DNA of 10,815 nucleotides from Rhizobiaceae bacterium (GCA_028865845.1 JAGWJK010000070.1:1-10815); one strand, 5' to 3'; counted from the first letter of the stretch, positions 1 to 5,959 are shown. Numbers and translations: made by a program. The notes: generated from the letters alone by a model not told the origin.

Positions 1-95
1 AAAATATCCGGGAAGCAGCTAACGCGCCTTGCCCAAAAGCGCGTCCCAGAAAGCCGCTCCTGTTTGATTTCCCAATTTTCGTGTTCCGTCTGCGG

Positions 96-689
96 TCAAG
101 CGGTACTCAAGGGCCAATTGGCCATCGCGATGCCGACCAGACCATCCATCTCTGCCTGCTTCGCTCCGTCATGCGCCTGCACGCCTATGGCTTGGACAAT
201 GCCGACATAAAAGCGGGTCAGTGCATCAAGGTCAGCGGAAGTGTCAAGCTCGCCTTTCGATATCGCTGCCTCCAGATGCGCACGAACGACGCCCAACCAA
301 TCGTACCGGGCTTTCCTGATGGTTGCGGCAACGGGTGGCGGCATATCCTCGTCAATCTGGGCCATCGTTATCCAACAGCCGACCGGATGAGACCCACTGT
401 CGGTCATGACTTGCGACGTGGCGAGCAGGAGTTCCCTGATGCCTTCCTTTCCACCTGTTTTCAGGTGCGCCCAAAGGAGATCGTTGCTCGCCTTCATGTA
501 GAGATCGACGGCTTCGACATAGAGCTTCTCCTTGCTGCCAAAGGCGGCGTACAGGCTCTTCACATCGATCCCCATGGCAGCGCAGAGGTCTGGCATCGAC
601 GTCGCGTGATAGCCGTTTCGCCAGAACACCAGCATGGCGTCATGCAACGCTTTATCGCGATCGAACTTTCTTGGTCGGCCTCTCGGCAT
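96..689 (-). CDS. TetR/AcrR family transcriptional regulator (TetR1)
   Basis: A 197-residue protein of normal TetR length. It starts with a basic stretch (MPRGRPRKFDRDKAL), followed by the helix-turn-helix at about residues 28-50 (ATSMPDLCAAMGIDVKSLYAAF) and the usual GSKEKLY linker. The rest is the alpha-helical ligand and dimer domain, with a GCWITMAQ segment near residue 104. The ATG is well supported: an AGGAGG ribosome site lies at 695-700, 5 nt upstream. It diverges from the SDR oxidoreductase gene at 851, and the region between holds two matched dyads over both promoters. It is therefore probably a repressor of itself and of the SDR gene, released by a small ligand. The ligand is unknown. 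Family assignment is secure; target assignment is inferred from context. Confidence 0.93.
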   Translation of the reverse strand: MPRGRPRKFDRDKALHDAMLVFWRNGYHATSMPDLCAAMGIDVKSLYAAFGSKEKLYVEAVDLYMKASNDLLWAHLKTGGKEGIRELLLATSQVMTDSGSHPVGCWITMAQIDEDMPPPVAATIRKARYDWLGVVRAHLEAAISKGELDTSADLDALTRFYVGIVQAIGVQAHDGAKQAEMDGLVGIAMANWPLSTA

Positions 690-712
690 TCGGCCCTCCT
701 ATCGCACAAAAA

Positions 713-732
713 TATTCATCAATCACTGAATA
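713..732. promoter_or_regulatory. Operator-like dyad 1, upstream of TetR1
   Basis: TATTCA at 713-718 and TGAATA at 727-732 form a perfect 6-bp inverted repeat with an 8-bp centre. The 20-bp element matches the dyad at 769-788 at 18 of 20 positions. It contains the predicted TetR1 -10 hexamer and lies 13 bp upstream of the TetR1 ribosome site, a position suited to autorepression. Binding by TetR1 is inferred. Confidence 0.65.
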
Positions 733-755
733 AATCGATTGACGATGAAAATCAA
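727..755 (-). promoter_or_regulatory. Predicted TetR1 promoter
   Basis: Reading the minus strand, TTGATT (750-755) and TATTCA (727-732) are separated by 17 bp, a good sigma-70-like arrangement. The -10 lies inside dyad 1. The -35 sits only 5 bp from the -35 of the divergent SDR promoter, so the two promoters overlap back to back. Confidence 0.5.
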
Positions 756-767
756 CGCCGCTATCAA
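739..767 (+). promoter_or_regulatory. Predicted SDR gene promoter
   Basis: TTGACG (739-744) and TATCAA (762-767) are separated by 17 bp. Transcription would start near 774, inside dyad 2, giving an untranslated leader of about 75 nt before the SDR start at 851. The dyad placement just after the -10 suits simple steric repression. Confidence 0.5.
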
Positions 768-768
768 T

Positions 769-788
769 TATTCATCGTTCACTGAATA
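769..788. promoter_or_regulatory. Operator-like dyad 2, upstream of the SDR gene
   Basis: TATTCA at 769-774 and TGAATA at 783-788 around an 8-bp centre. It is the second copy of the 713-732 element, differing only at two central bases. Centre-to-centre spacing of the two copies is 56 bp. It begins one base after the predicted -10 of the SDR promoter, so a bound repressor would cover the transcription start. Confidence 0.65.
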
Positions 789-850
789 TTTAGGAACGAA
801 CGGAATAACCAAAGCCGGAATCGCCCGGCCTATCTGAGAGGAAGACCACA

Positions 851-1714
851 ATGTCTAAAATTGTTCTCGTTACAGGCACCTCAAGCGGCTTCGGAAAGGA
901 TACCGCGCTGACGCTCAAGGCCGCCGGCCACCAGGTCTTCGCTACCATGCGCGGCATCAATGGCAAGCATGCCGAAGTGGCCAGAGAACTGCAGTCTAAA
1001 GGCATCGAACTTATCGAGCTCGACGTCACCAGCGATGAGAGCGTCGAGGCGGCGTTCAAGACGCTGTTCGAAAAGACAGGTGGCAAGTTGGATGTGCTGA
1101 TCAACAATGCCGGCCTGATGGTACAGGGCATTTCTGAGGCGATCACCACCGAACAGACCCATCAGATGTTTAATGTCAACGTCCTCGGAATTCAGCGCAC
1201 GATGCGCGCCGCGCTGCCTCAGCTGCGCAAGAATGGCTCGGGCCTCATCATCAATATCGGCTCGATCCTCGGCCGGGTGACCATTCCGTTCCTCGGCCTC
1301 TATGGAGCGACGAAGTTTGCCGTCGACGCACTGACCGAGAGCTATCGTTATGAGCTGTCCCAGCTGGGCATCGATGTTGTGCTTGTGCAGCCGAGCGCCT
1401 ACCCGACGAACCTATACGCGGAAATCGGCGCGGCCGACACGGGCCGCGAGGGCGAATATGGTGAGGTCGCCGAAATTCCGAAGGCCTTTACCGCCTTCAT
1501 TTCGAGCGTTTTCAGCGGCGCGGACGCTCCGAACCCACACGACGTTCCCGAAGAAATCGTGAAGCTGATTGCGACGCCGGCCGGCCAGCGCCCCGCTCGC
1601 GTCGTAGTCGGCAACGGTTTCGGGGCCGATGCTGTCAACGAGGCTGTTGCGCCAATTCAGAGCGGCATGATCAACGGCATCGGCATGGCCGCGCTGGAAA
1701 CGCTGAAGATCTGA
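851..1714 (+). CDS. Classical SDR family NAD(P)-dependent oxidoreductase
   Basis: A 287-residue short-chain dehydrogenase/reductase with a Rossmann fold. The cofactor glycine motif TGTSSGFG is at residues 8-15, Asp58 follows the third strand, and the NNAG motif is at 85-88. The catalytic Ser138 is in INIGS, and Tyr151 and Lys155 form YGATK. After the active site PSAYPT replaces the common PG motif. The ATG at 851 is preceded by GAGAGGAAG (836-844), 6 nt away. SDRs of this type reduce or oxidise small carbonyl or hydroxyl substrates in the cytoplasm; the substrate cannot be read from the sequence. The gene stands alone, divergent from TetR1 and closed by a terminator. It is probably induced when TetR1 is released. 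Confidence 0.92.
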   Translation: MSKIVLVTGTSSGFGKDTALTLKAAGHQVFATMRGINGKHAEVARELQSKGIELIELDVTSDESVEAAFKTLFEKTGGKLDVLINNAGLMVQGISEAITTEQTHQMFNVNVLGIQRTMRAALPQLRKNGSGLIINIGSILGRVTIPFLGLYGATKFAVDALTESYRYELSQLGIDVVLVQPSAYPTNLYAEIGAADTGREGEYGEVAEIPKAFTAFISSVFSGADAPNPHDVPEEIVKLIATPAGQRPARVVVGNGFGADAVNEAVAPIQSGMINGIGMAALETLKI

Positions 1715-1732
1715 TTATCGTCAAAAGCTGGA

Positions 1733-1763
1733 GGGGCGCCGAGCTGGCGCCCCATCATAATTT
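1733..1763 (+). terminator. Intrinsic terminator after the SDR gene
   Basis: GGGGCGCC (1733-1740) and GGCGCCCC (1746-1753) form a perfect 8-bp GC stem with a 5-nt loop, 18 bp after the SDR stop. The tail that follows (ATCATAATTT) is only moderately T-rich, so termination may be incomplete. Confidence 0.7.
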
Positions 1764-1837
1764 GATCGAGTGGATTCAGATGGCGATCCAATTGTCCTGC
1801 CCATATCCACCACACTACCGAATTGGCGAGCATGTTT

Positions 1838-2947
1838 TTAAAAGAGTGTGAGTTGATCGCCGGCTCTCGGCGGGATTTTGAATCTGGTCCCATCAAGATC
1901 CGTGATTTGCTCCGCAAGCCCCAGGCGCCGGCGAGCGAGCTCGAAGCGTCGTGCGATCAACTCGGCAATCGGTCCCTCGCCGACCATTCTTGATCCGAAA
2001 CGTGAATCGTAGTCCTTGCCTCCTCTCGTCTGACGCACCAGCGACATGACGCGAGATGCGCGCTCCGGACGCTCCGCCGCCAACCATTCCTGGAACAGCT
2101 GACTGATTTCGAGTGGAAGCCGCAACATGTTGTAGAAGGCGCTTTTGGCGCCCGACTCTGCGGCCAGCTCCATGACGTTTTCAATTTCGTGATCGGTCAA
2201 ACCGGGTATGATCGGAGACACGCCGACCGCCACCGGAATGCCGGCGGAACTTAAGGTCTTAATCGCCTCAAGGCGCCGTCGCGGTGTCGATGCCCTCGGT
2301 TCCATGGCACGGGCAAGCTTGTGATCGAGCGTCGTGATGGAAAGCGCAACCACCACCAGATTCGCCTCCGACAAGCGAGACAAGATGTCGATGTCTCTCG
2401 TCACCATTGCGTTCTTCGTGGTGATGCCGACCGGATGATTGAATTCTGCAAGTACTTCGAGCACCCGCCGCGTGATTTCCAGCTTCTTTTCCACCGGCTG
2501 GTAGGCATCGGTCACCGCGCCAAGCTGGATGCGTTCGACCTGATAACTGGGTTTGCGAAACTCTTTCTCAAGGAGTTCCGCTGCATCCGGCTTAAAGAAC
2601 AGCTTGGTTTCGAAGTCGAGGCCAGGAGATAGCCCGAGATAGGCATGCGTCGGGCGAGCAAAACAATAGATGCACCCGTGTTCGCAGCCGCGATACGGAC
2701 TGATCGTCTTATTGAAGTGAAGATCCGGGCTCCGGTTCGACGAAATAATACCGCGCGAGTGATCCACGGTCAGCGTGGTCTCATGCTGGACGGGCGATTC
2801 ATCTTCATCAGCCCATCCGTCATCAACGCGCTCGCGATGGCTCGCTTCATAGCGCCCGGCATCATTTGATTTGGAGGCTCTTCCTCGCGCTGAAACGGCG
2901 TGCCTGCCACCGTCCCGTTCGATCTGTGAATAATCGTCTTCCGACAT
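1838..2947 (-). CDS. PA0069-type radical SAM protein
   Basis: A 369-residue protein. The radical SAM cluster motif is C88-x3-C92-x2-C95 (CEHGCIYC), preceded by NKTISPYRG and followed by FARPTHAYLGLSPGLDFE, the signature of the PA0069-like branch related to spore photoproduct lyase SplB. The three cysteines should hold a [4Fe-4S] cluster that cleaves S-adenosylmethionine. The first 55 residues are polar, charged and probably disordered. The ATG at 2947 has only a weak ribosome site (GGGAAAA), so a slightly different start is possible. It lies 115 bp downstream of ogt on the same strand and may be cotranscribed. The family has no settled function to my knowledge; SplB kinship plus the repair-gene neighbours hint at nucleic acid repair or modification, which is inference. 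Confidence 0.9.
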   Translation of the reverse strand: MSEDDYSQIERDGGRHAVSARGRASKSNDAGRYEASHRERVDDGWADEDESPVQHETTLTVDHSRGIISSNRSPDLHFNKTISPYRGCEHGCIYCFARPTHAYLGLSPGLDFETKLFFKPDAAELLEKEFRKPSYQVERIQLGAVTDAYQPVEKKLEITRRVLEVLAEFNHPVGITTKNAMVTRDIDILSRLSEANLVVVALSITTLDHKLARAMEPRASTPRRRLEAIKTLSSAGIPVAVGVSPIIPGLTDHEIENVMELAAESGAKSAFYNMLRLPLEISQLFQEWLAAERPERASRVMSLVRQTRGGKDYDSRFGSRMVGEGPIAELIARRFELARRRLGLAEQITDLDGTRFKIPPRAGDQLTLF

Positions 2948-3062
2948 ATTTTCCCGGCAACTCCGTGGGGTGCCTTACGAAAACGAGCACCTATTGCACT
3001 ATCTCTCAGTTCTGCAGTTTGTCAGTGGGCTTCGTCTCGAAGTCCAAAGCATCGAGCCGGCG

Positions 3063-3608
3063 TCACGGCGCAAGATAGGACGGCTGATCGAAGAGCGTGG
3101 GCCTTCGATGATGTGGAATCTTCTCCAACTCGAGCAGATACAGCTTCCGATCAAGTCCGCCTGCGAAACCGGTGAGATCGCCGGTCGAGCCGATGACCCG
3201 ATGGCATGGCATGATGATCGAAACCGGATTTCGTCCATTTGCGGCACCGACCGCCCGTACTGCTTTCGGAGCGCCGATCTGGCGCGCGATCTGACCGTAG
3301 GAGCGCGTCTCGCCGAAGGGTATTGTTCGCAGCGCCTGCCAAACCTGTTTTTGGAAGTCTGTCCCGACGAAATCCAGAGGGACGTCGAAGACACTTCGAT
3401 CGCCGGCAAAATACTCTTCAAGCTCTTGCCTCGTTTGAGCGAGAATAGGTTGCTTGGAGTTTTCGGAGGTGATGTTCAATCGAACGCGGCCAGGTCGGTC
3501 GTTCTCCCATAGAATTGCAGCCAGCCCGAACGGTCTTGCGACCAGCGTAAGTTTTCCCACAGGCGAGTCCACGACGGTGGAAACGTGGTCGACAGGAATT
3601 GATTGCAT
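3063..3608 (-). CDS. ogt: Methylated-DNA--protein-cysteine methyltransferase
   Basis: A 181-residue O6-alkylguanine-DNA alkyltransferase. It takes alkyl groups from O6-alkylguanine or O4-alkylthymine onto its own cysteine in a single-turnover, suicidal reaction. The active-site motif PCHRVIGS is at residues 134-141, with acceptor Cys135. Upstream are the DNA-binding helix segment FQKQVWQALRTIPFGETRSYGQIA (85-108; only partly the recognition helix) and the conserved RAVGAANGRNP with the arginine finger and Asn hinge. The N-terminal 80 residues are the Ogt-type ribonuclease-H-like domain; no Ada zinc domain is present. The ATG follows AAGGAAG (3616-3622) by 7 nt. A promoter overlapped by a CTATCGATAGAT box lies about 140 bp upstream. 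The radical SAM gene follows on the same strand. Confidence 0.96.
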   Translation of the reverse strand: MQSIPVDHVSTVVDSPVGKLTLVARPFGLAAILWENDRPGRVRLNITSENSKQPILAQTRQELEEYFAGDRSVFDVPLDFVGTDFQKQVWQALRTIPFGETRSYGQIARQIGAPKAVRAVGAANGRNPVSIIMPCHRVIGSTGDLTGFAGGLDRKLYLLELEKIPHHRRPTLFDQPSYLAP

Positions 3609-3739
3609 GAGTTGTCTTCCTTGCGGCTGGCACTCCGAAGCGCGAATATGAACTAGCTCGCCCGATATCGCGGAGCGTTCTCCAGGCCGCTACACTATTG
3701 TTTCCTCTGTTTACGTCCACAATCGCGTCGCAAACTGTT

Positions 3740-3753
3740 CTATCGATAGATAT
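3740..3753. promoter_or_regulatory. CTATCGATAGATAG-type box upstream of ogt
   Basis: CTATCGATAGATAT matches the two exact boxes at 9958 and 10017 at 13 of 14 positions. Its core CTATCGATAG is a perfect 10-bp palindrome. It overlaps the predicted -10 of the promoter reading toward ogt. The protein that binds is unknown; the TetR2 product (9174-9701) is the leading candidate. Confidence 0.6.
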
Positions 3754-3777
3754 ATGCGCGAGCATTCGCGTTTGCAA
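3749..3777 (-). promoter_or_regulatory. Predicted promoter reading toward ogt
   Basis: On the minus strand TTGCAA (3772-3777) and TATATC (3749-3754) are 17 bp apart. Initiation near 3742 gives a leader of about 130 nt before the ogt start. The -10 overlaps the end of the operator box at 3740-3753. The same layout recurs at 5866-5900 and 9724-9759. Confidence 0.45.
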
Positions 3778-4134
3778 ACCGAAATTGGATAGACGCTCAA
3801 CTGCCCGCGTGAAAATGTCATGACGCGGATATGTTCAGAACTCAAGATAGCATCTTTAGTCACGATTAGTCCGCGTGAACTCAGGTAACATTCCATTTAG
3901 TCGAGCCACGGCGAGCTTCACCGAGCAGGGTTATCAGTTCCTTTTTAAAGCAAAACGCGGCGGCATCGAAAGATGCATCTAAGTTGCGTCCTACCCCATC
4001 GGCAGGGAACACAGTCCAATGAAGCCGCATGGTCTCACGGTCATCTTAAGTCTGGCGCGAGATACAATGTTCCCGACTTGTAAGCTCCGTCGGTATCTTT
4101 GCATTCAGATTGGCTCATGAAGCCAACCCGTATC

Positions 4135-4641
4135 TCATCGGGGCTCGAGCACTTTTCTGTTCCGCTTCTCGATCACCGCATCGGTCGTAGCGGACGCTCC
4201 GGGTCCACGCGCAAACCTGATGTCGTGAAAGGAGAGCGGGCGGCCGCCGGATGCGCGCACCTGAAGCGGCTCTATGGCCTTCCCGGTGGCATCCTCCACC
4301 AGTGCAGTCGGCGCTTCGCCATTCGGCGCCAACCAGCGGTCGCCCCATTGCATGAGGGCAACGAGCACCGGGTAGAGCTGTTCGCCTTTTTCGGTCAACC
4401 GATACCCATCTGTATTGACGCGGGTCTCGAGCGGAAAGCGCTCCAGAATCCCGAGATCCGTCAATCTCTGCAGGCGATCGGTGAGTACGTTGCGGGCAAT
4501 ACCGAGCTCGCTCTGGAATTCGTCAAACCGCGTCATACCCTGCGTGCACTCGCGAACGATCAGCAACGACCACCACTCGCCCACCTCGTCCAGGGCACGG
4601 GCGATAGAGCAATTCATTCCGGTAAAGCGCTTCCTATACAT
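4135..4641 (-). CDS. HxlR family winged-helix transcriptional regulator
   Basis: 168 residues from the chosen start. The HxlR signature is plain: MNCSIARALDEVGEWWSLLI (residues 9-28) with the conserved Cys11. The recognition helix region is RFDEFQSELGIARNVLTDRL (38-57), and the wing ends in DGYRLTEKGEQLYPVL. About 60 residues follow the wing, longer than the smallest family members. The open frame extends back to 4785, but I start at ATG 4641 because the family homology begins there, a GGAAA site lies 5 nt upstream, and a promoter with dyad sits at 4658-4701 inside the longer frame. HxlR proteins often sense electrophiles or redox state through the N-terminal cysteine. Its target is unknown; nearest candidates are itself and the repair genes around it. 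Confidence 0.9.
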   Translation of the reverse strand: MYRKRFTGMNCSIARALDEVGEWWSLLIVRECTQGMTRFDEFQSELGIARNVLTDRLQRLTDLGILERFPLETRVNTDGYRLTEKGEQLYPVLVALMQWGDRWLAPNGEAPTALVEDATGKAIEPLQVRASGGRPLSFHDIRFARGPGASATTDAVIEKRNRKVLEPR

Positions 4642-4657
4642 TGCCGTTTCCAGATCA

Positions 4658-4672
4658 GTTTCTTCACGAAAC
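4658..4672. promoter_or_regulatory. Dyad at the start of the HxlR transcript
   Basis: GTTTC (4658-4662) and GAAAC (4668-4672) form a perfect 5-bp inverted repeat with a 5-bp centre. It begins just after the predicted -10 and covers the expected transcription start, a plausible site for autoregulation by the dimeric HxlR protein. Confidence 0.35.
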
Positions 4673-4673
4673 G

Positions 4674-4701
4674 ATAATAGTAGCGTCAAAAAACTAATCA
4701 A
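4674..4701 (-). promoter_or_regulatory. Predicted HxlR gene promoter
   Basis: On the minus strand TTGATT (4696-4701) and a perfect-looking TATTAT (4674-4679) are 16 bp apart. Initiation near 4667 gives a leader of about 26 nt to ATG 4641, and would exclude the longer start at 4785. Confidence 0.5.
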
Positions 4702-4773
4702 GGGCATTTTTAAACCAACCGCCGGAAAGATCGATGGCGACGCGACTTGCCGGAGCCGCAGCGAGCGACGATA

Positions 4774-4806
4774 CGGTGACTCCAAACAGATCTCGATCTG
4801 TCACCG
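4774..4806 (-). other. Dyad/hairpin after the AlkA-like gene
   Basis: The outer arms CGGTGAC (4774-4780) and GTCACCG (4800-4806) are perfectly complementary, and ACAGATC / GATCTGT (4786-4792, 4795-4801) form a second dyad inside. As minus-strand RNA, 38 nt past the glycosylase stop, it can fold into a bulged stem. There is no T-tract behind it, so it is either a processing or Rho-type 3' end structure or a DNA-binding site. Confidence 0.3.
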
Positions 4807-4843
4807 CCGCGCGATCGCGATGTTTTAACAGCAAAGTCGCCGA

Positions 4844-5488
4844 TTAACCGACGGGCAAAATATTGCGGTTCAATTTTACAGCGTAATACGCCCAGAAGAG
4901 CCGGGCGGCGACTGATCGCCAAGGTGCCCAAACTTCGGCCTCTCGAGCGAGATCTGTGGGAAGCGGGCGATTCTGCCGCCCGAAAGCCATCGCGACACTG
5001 GCTCTCAGCGCTACGTCGCCGACGGGGAAAATGTCGGGATGACCGCAACAGAACATCAAATAAACTTCGGCCGTCCAGGCGCCTATTCCCTTGAAAGACG
5101 TCAATTCCCGCAGTGCATCTCGCGCAGGCATGGAAGAGACTCTGTCGAGATCGAAAGCTCCGGAAGTAATCGAAATCGCCACGCGCGATAGCGTGTCGGC
5201 TTTGGCGCGCGATAACCCAAACTCTCGCCATCCGTTTTCCGGAACCGAGGCATACCATTCAGCCGTGGGAATACCGCTTGCTGCGCACATCCGCCCCCAG
5301 ATTGCATTGGCACTGGCACGCGAAATGAGTTGCGAGACGATGATGTGCGCCAGTCCCGCAAATCCTGGCTCTACATGGCGCAACGGCACATCGCCGCTCT
5401 CCGAAACGACCGACGCGAGCCGGGGATCCAGTTCCACCAAGGCCAACAGCCCTCTCCGGACGTCATCTGCCGTCTTGATCGAGTTCAT
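4844..5488 (-). CDS. alkA: DNA-3-methyladenine glycosylase, AlkA-like (HhH-GPD)
   Basis: 214 residues from the chosen start. The HhH-GPD core is visible: the helix-hairpin-helix SFKGIGAWTA at about residues 131-140, followed by EVYLMFCCGHPDIFPVGDVALR with the catalytic Asp158. These enzymes flip out and excise alkylated bases such as 3-methyladenine, opening base-excision repair. No Cys4 iron-sulfur loop is present, fitting the AlkA rather than the endonuclease III branch, and the protein lacks the N-terminal domain of E. coli AlkA. In-frame starts exist at GTG 5524, ATG 5509, 5494 and 5488. I chose 5488 because GGAG (5497-5500) is 8 nt upstream and the ATG overlaps the stop of a short upstream ORF as ATGA. 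HxlR follows on the same strand after 202 bp. Confidence 0.92.
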   Translation of the reverse strand: MNSIKTADDVRRGLLALVELDPRLASVVSESGDVPLRHVEPGFAGLAHIIVSQLISRASANAIWGRMCAASGIPTAEWYASVPENGWREFGLSRAKADTLSRVAISITSGAFDLDRVSSMPARDALRELTSFKGIGAWTAEVYLMFCCGHPDIFPVGDVALRASVAMAFGRQNRPLPTDLAREAEVWAPWRSVAARLFWAYYAVKLNRNILPVG

Positions 5489-5529
5489 TTCCATTTCTCC
5501 AGTCCGCATCTTAGCTGCCAGCACACCAT
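5485..5529 (-). CDS. Possible 14-codon leader peptide before alkA
   Basis: An ATG at 5529 opens a frame encoding MVCWQLRCGLEKWK. It is preceded by a full AAGGAGG (5540-5546), 10 nt upstream, the strongest ribosome site in this area. Its TGA (5485-5487) overlaps the chosen alkA ATG (5486-5488) in the ATGA arrangement typical of translational coupling. The peptide is unusual for its length, with two Trp and two Cys. Alternatively the AAGGAGG serves alkA itself from GTG 5524, 15 nt away, which is too far for efficient initiation. Too short to be supported by codon statistics. Confidence 0.4.
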   Translation of the reverse strand: MVCWQLRCGLEKWK

Positions 5530-5700
5530 GCGCGCGCGACCTCCTTCGGCATTCCAGCCAAGTGGTTCGGGCGGACGTCCTTCAGGCCGCCTCTATGCGC
5601 GAAGGCAAATGACGTGTGGGCAAATCCAGTGACAGCGCCATCCTGTATTCGAAAATCTCTCCATGATGCACAGGGCTACGATGTGTCCCTGCGTTGGGTG

Positions 5701-5735
5701 AAAAAGGGGGAACCTTGCGGATGGAAAGTTCCCCC
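5701..5735 (-). terminator. Minus-strand intrinsic terminator
   Basis: On the minus strand GGGGGAAC (5728-5735) and GTTCCCCC (5706-5713) form a perfect 8-bp stem around a 14-nt loop that can pair further at its base, followed at once by TTTTT (5701-5705). It is the best terminator in the window. It lies 275 bp past the serine hydrolase stop and about 130 bp from a predicted promoter start, so it may end either transcript. Confidence 0.75.
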
Positions 5736-5866
5736 CTACCCGCCCTGCGGTTCGCTCTCGGCGTGTCGGCCGAACGAAATCGAAGCGGAACTTCGTAGTC
5801 TTCTTGATACAACCGGCGACGCTGGCCTGTTTGTTCGGGCGCCAACGTTTTCGACTGCTGATTATC
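5701..5866 (-). ncRNA. Putative small RNA, ~166 nt
   Basis: A predicted promoter (5873-5900) whose -10 lies in an operator box directs minus-strand transcription from about 5866. A strong intrinsic terminator ends it at 5701. Between them there is no ATG on that strand and no recognisable protein. The interior has a CGAAG-TTCCG-CTTCG hairpin (5781-5795). Together this outlines a regulated non-coding RNA. It could instead be the 3' tail of the serine hydrolase transcript, or an upstream-gene remnant that kept its operator. I do not recognise an RNA family. Confidence 0.35.
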
Positions 5867-5879
5867 TATCAATAGATAG
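5866..5879. promoter_or_regulatory. CTATCGATAGATAG-type box, intergenic
   Basis: CTATCAATAGATAG matches the exact box at 13 of 14 positions. It also reads as ATCTATC (5864-5870) and GATAGAT (5875-5881) around AATA, a perfect 7-bp dyad. It is not adjacent to an annotated gene start, which makes its conservation noteworthy. Confidence 0.6.
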
Positions 5880-5900
5880 ATTTTGCCGCGCGAATTTCAA
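5873..5900 (-). promoter_or_regulatory. Predicted promoter of the putative small RNA
   Basis: On the minus strand TTGAAA (5895-5900) and TATCTA (5873-5878) are 16 bp apart. The -10 is the 3' half of the operator box, exactly as in the TetR2 promoter at 9731-9759. Confidence 0.45.
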
Positions 5901-5943
5901 TCGTTAAATTGAGTTTCCGCGCCTTATTTCTCGAGACTAAACT

Positions 5944-5959
5944 GTCCCGTAAGACGGAC
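5944..5959 (-). terminator. Weak hairpin after the serine hydrolase gene
   Basis: GTCCCGT (5944-5950) and ACGGAC (5954-5959) pair with one bulged base around a 3-nt loop, about 50 bp past the hydrolase stop on the minus strand. The following AGTTTAG is not a true T-tract, so at best a weak terminator. Confidence 0.25.

Larger units (their letters stand above)
3609..4134. other. Intergenic region between ogt and hxlR gene
   Basis: This 526-bp stretch holds no convincing protein gene; a 61-codon minus-strand frame at 3711-3896 looks spurious. It contains the ogt ribosome site, the predicted ogt promoter with its operator box (3740-3777), and a small GCATC-GAAA-GATGC hairpin at 3963-3976. I see no clear terminator for the HxlR gene that ends at 4135. 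Confidence 0.6.

Noticed and set aside
81..785. 234-codon plus-strand frame across the TetR1 gene
   Set aside because: It is antisense to TetR1 and the operators, has no family signal, and its composition is that of a mirror frame in GC-rich DNA.
3711..3896. 61-codon minus-strand frame upstream of ogt
   Set aside because: No recognisable motif or convincing ribosome site, and the predicted ogt promoter and operator lie inside it.
3963..3976. GCATC-GAAA-GATGC hairpin with a GNRA-type loop, considered as part of a structured RNA or riboswitch
   Set aside because: A 5-bp stem alone is common by chance and nothing around it extends the structure.
5582..5907. 96- and 97-codon frames on the two strands of the 5.6-5.9 kb gap
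   Set aside because: They run through an intrinsic terminator and an operator box, the minus frame starts at TTG inside the box, and neither resembles a protein family.
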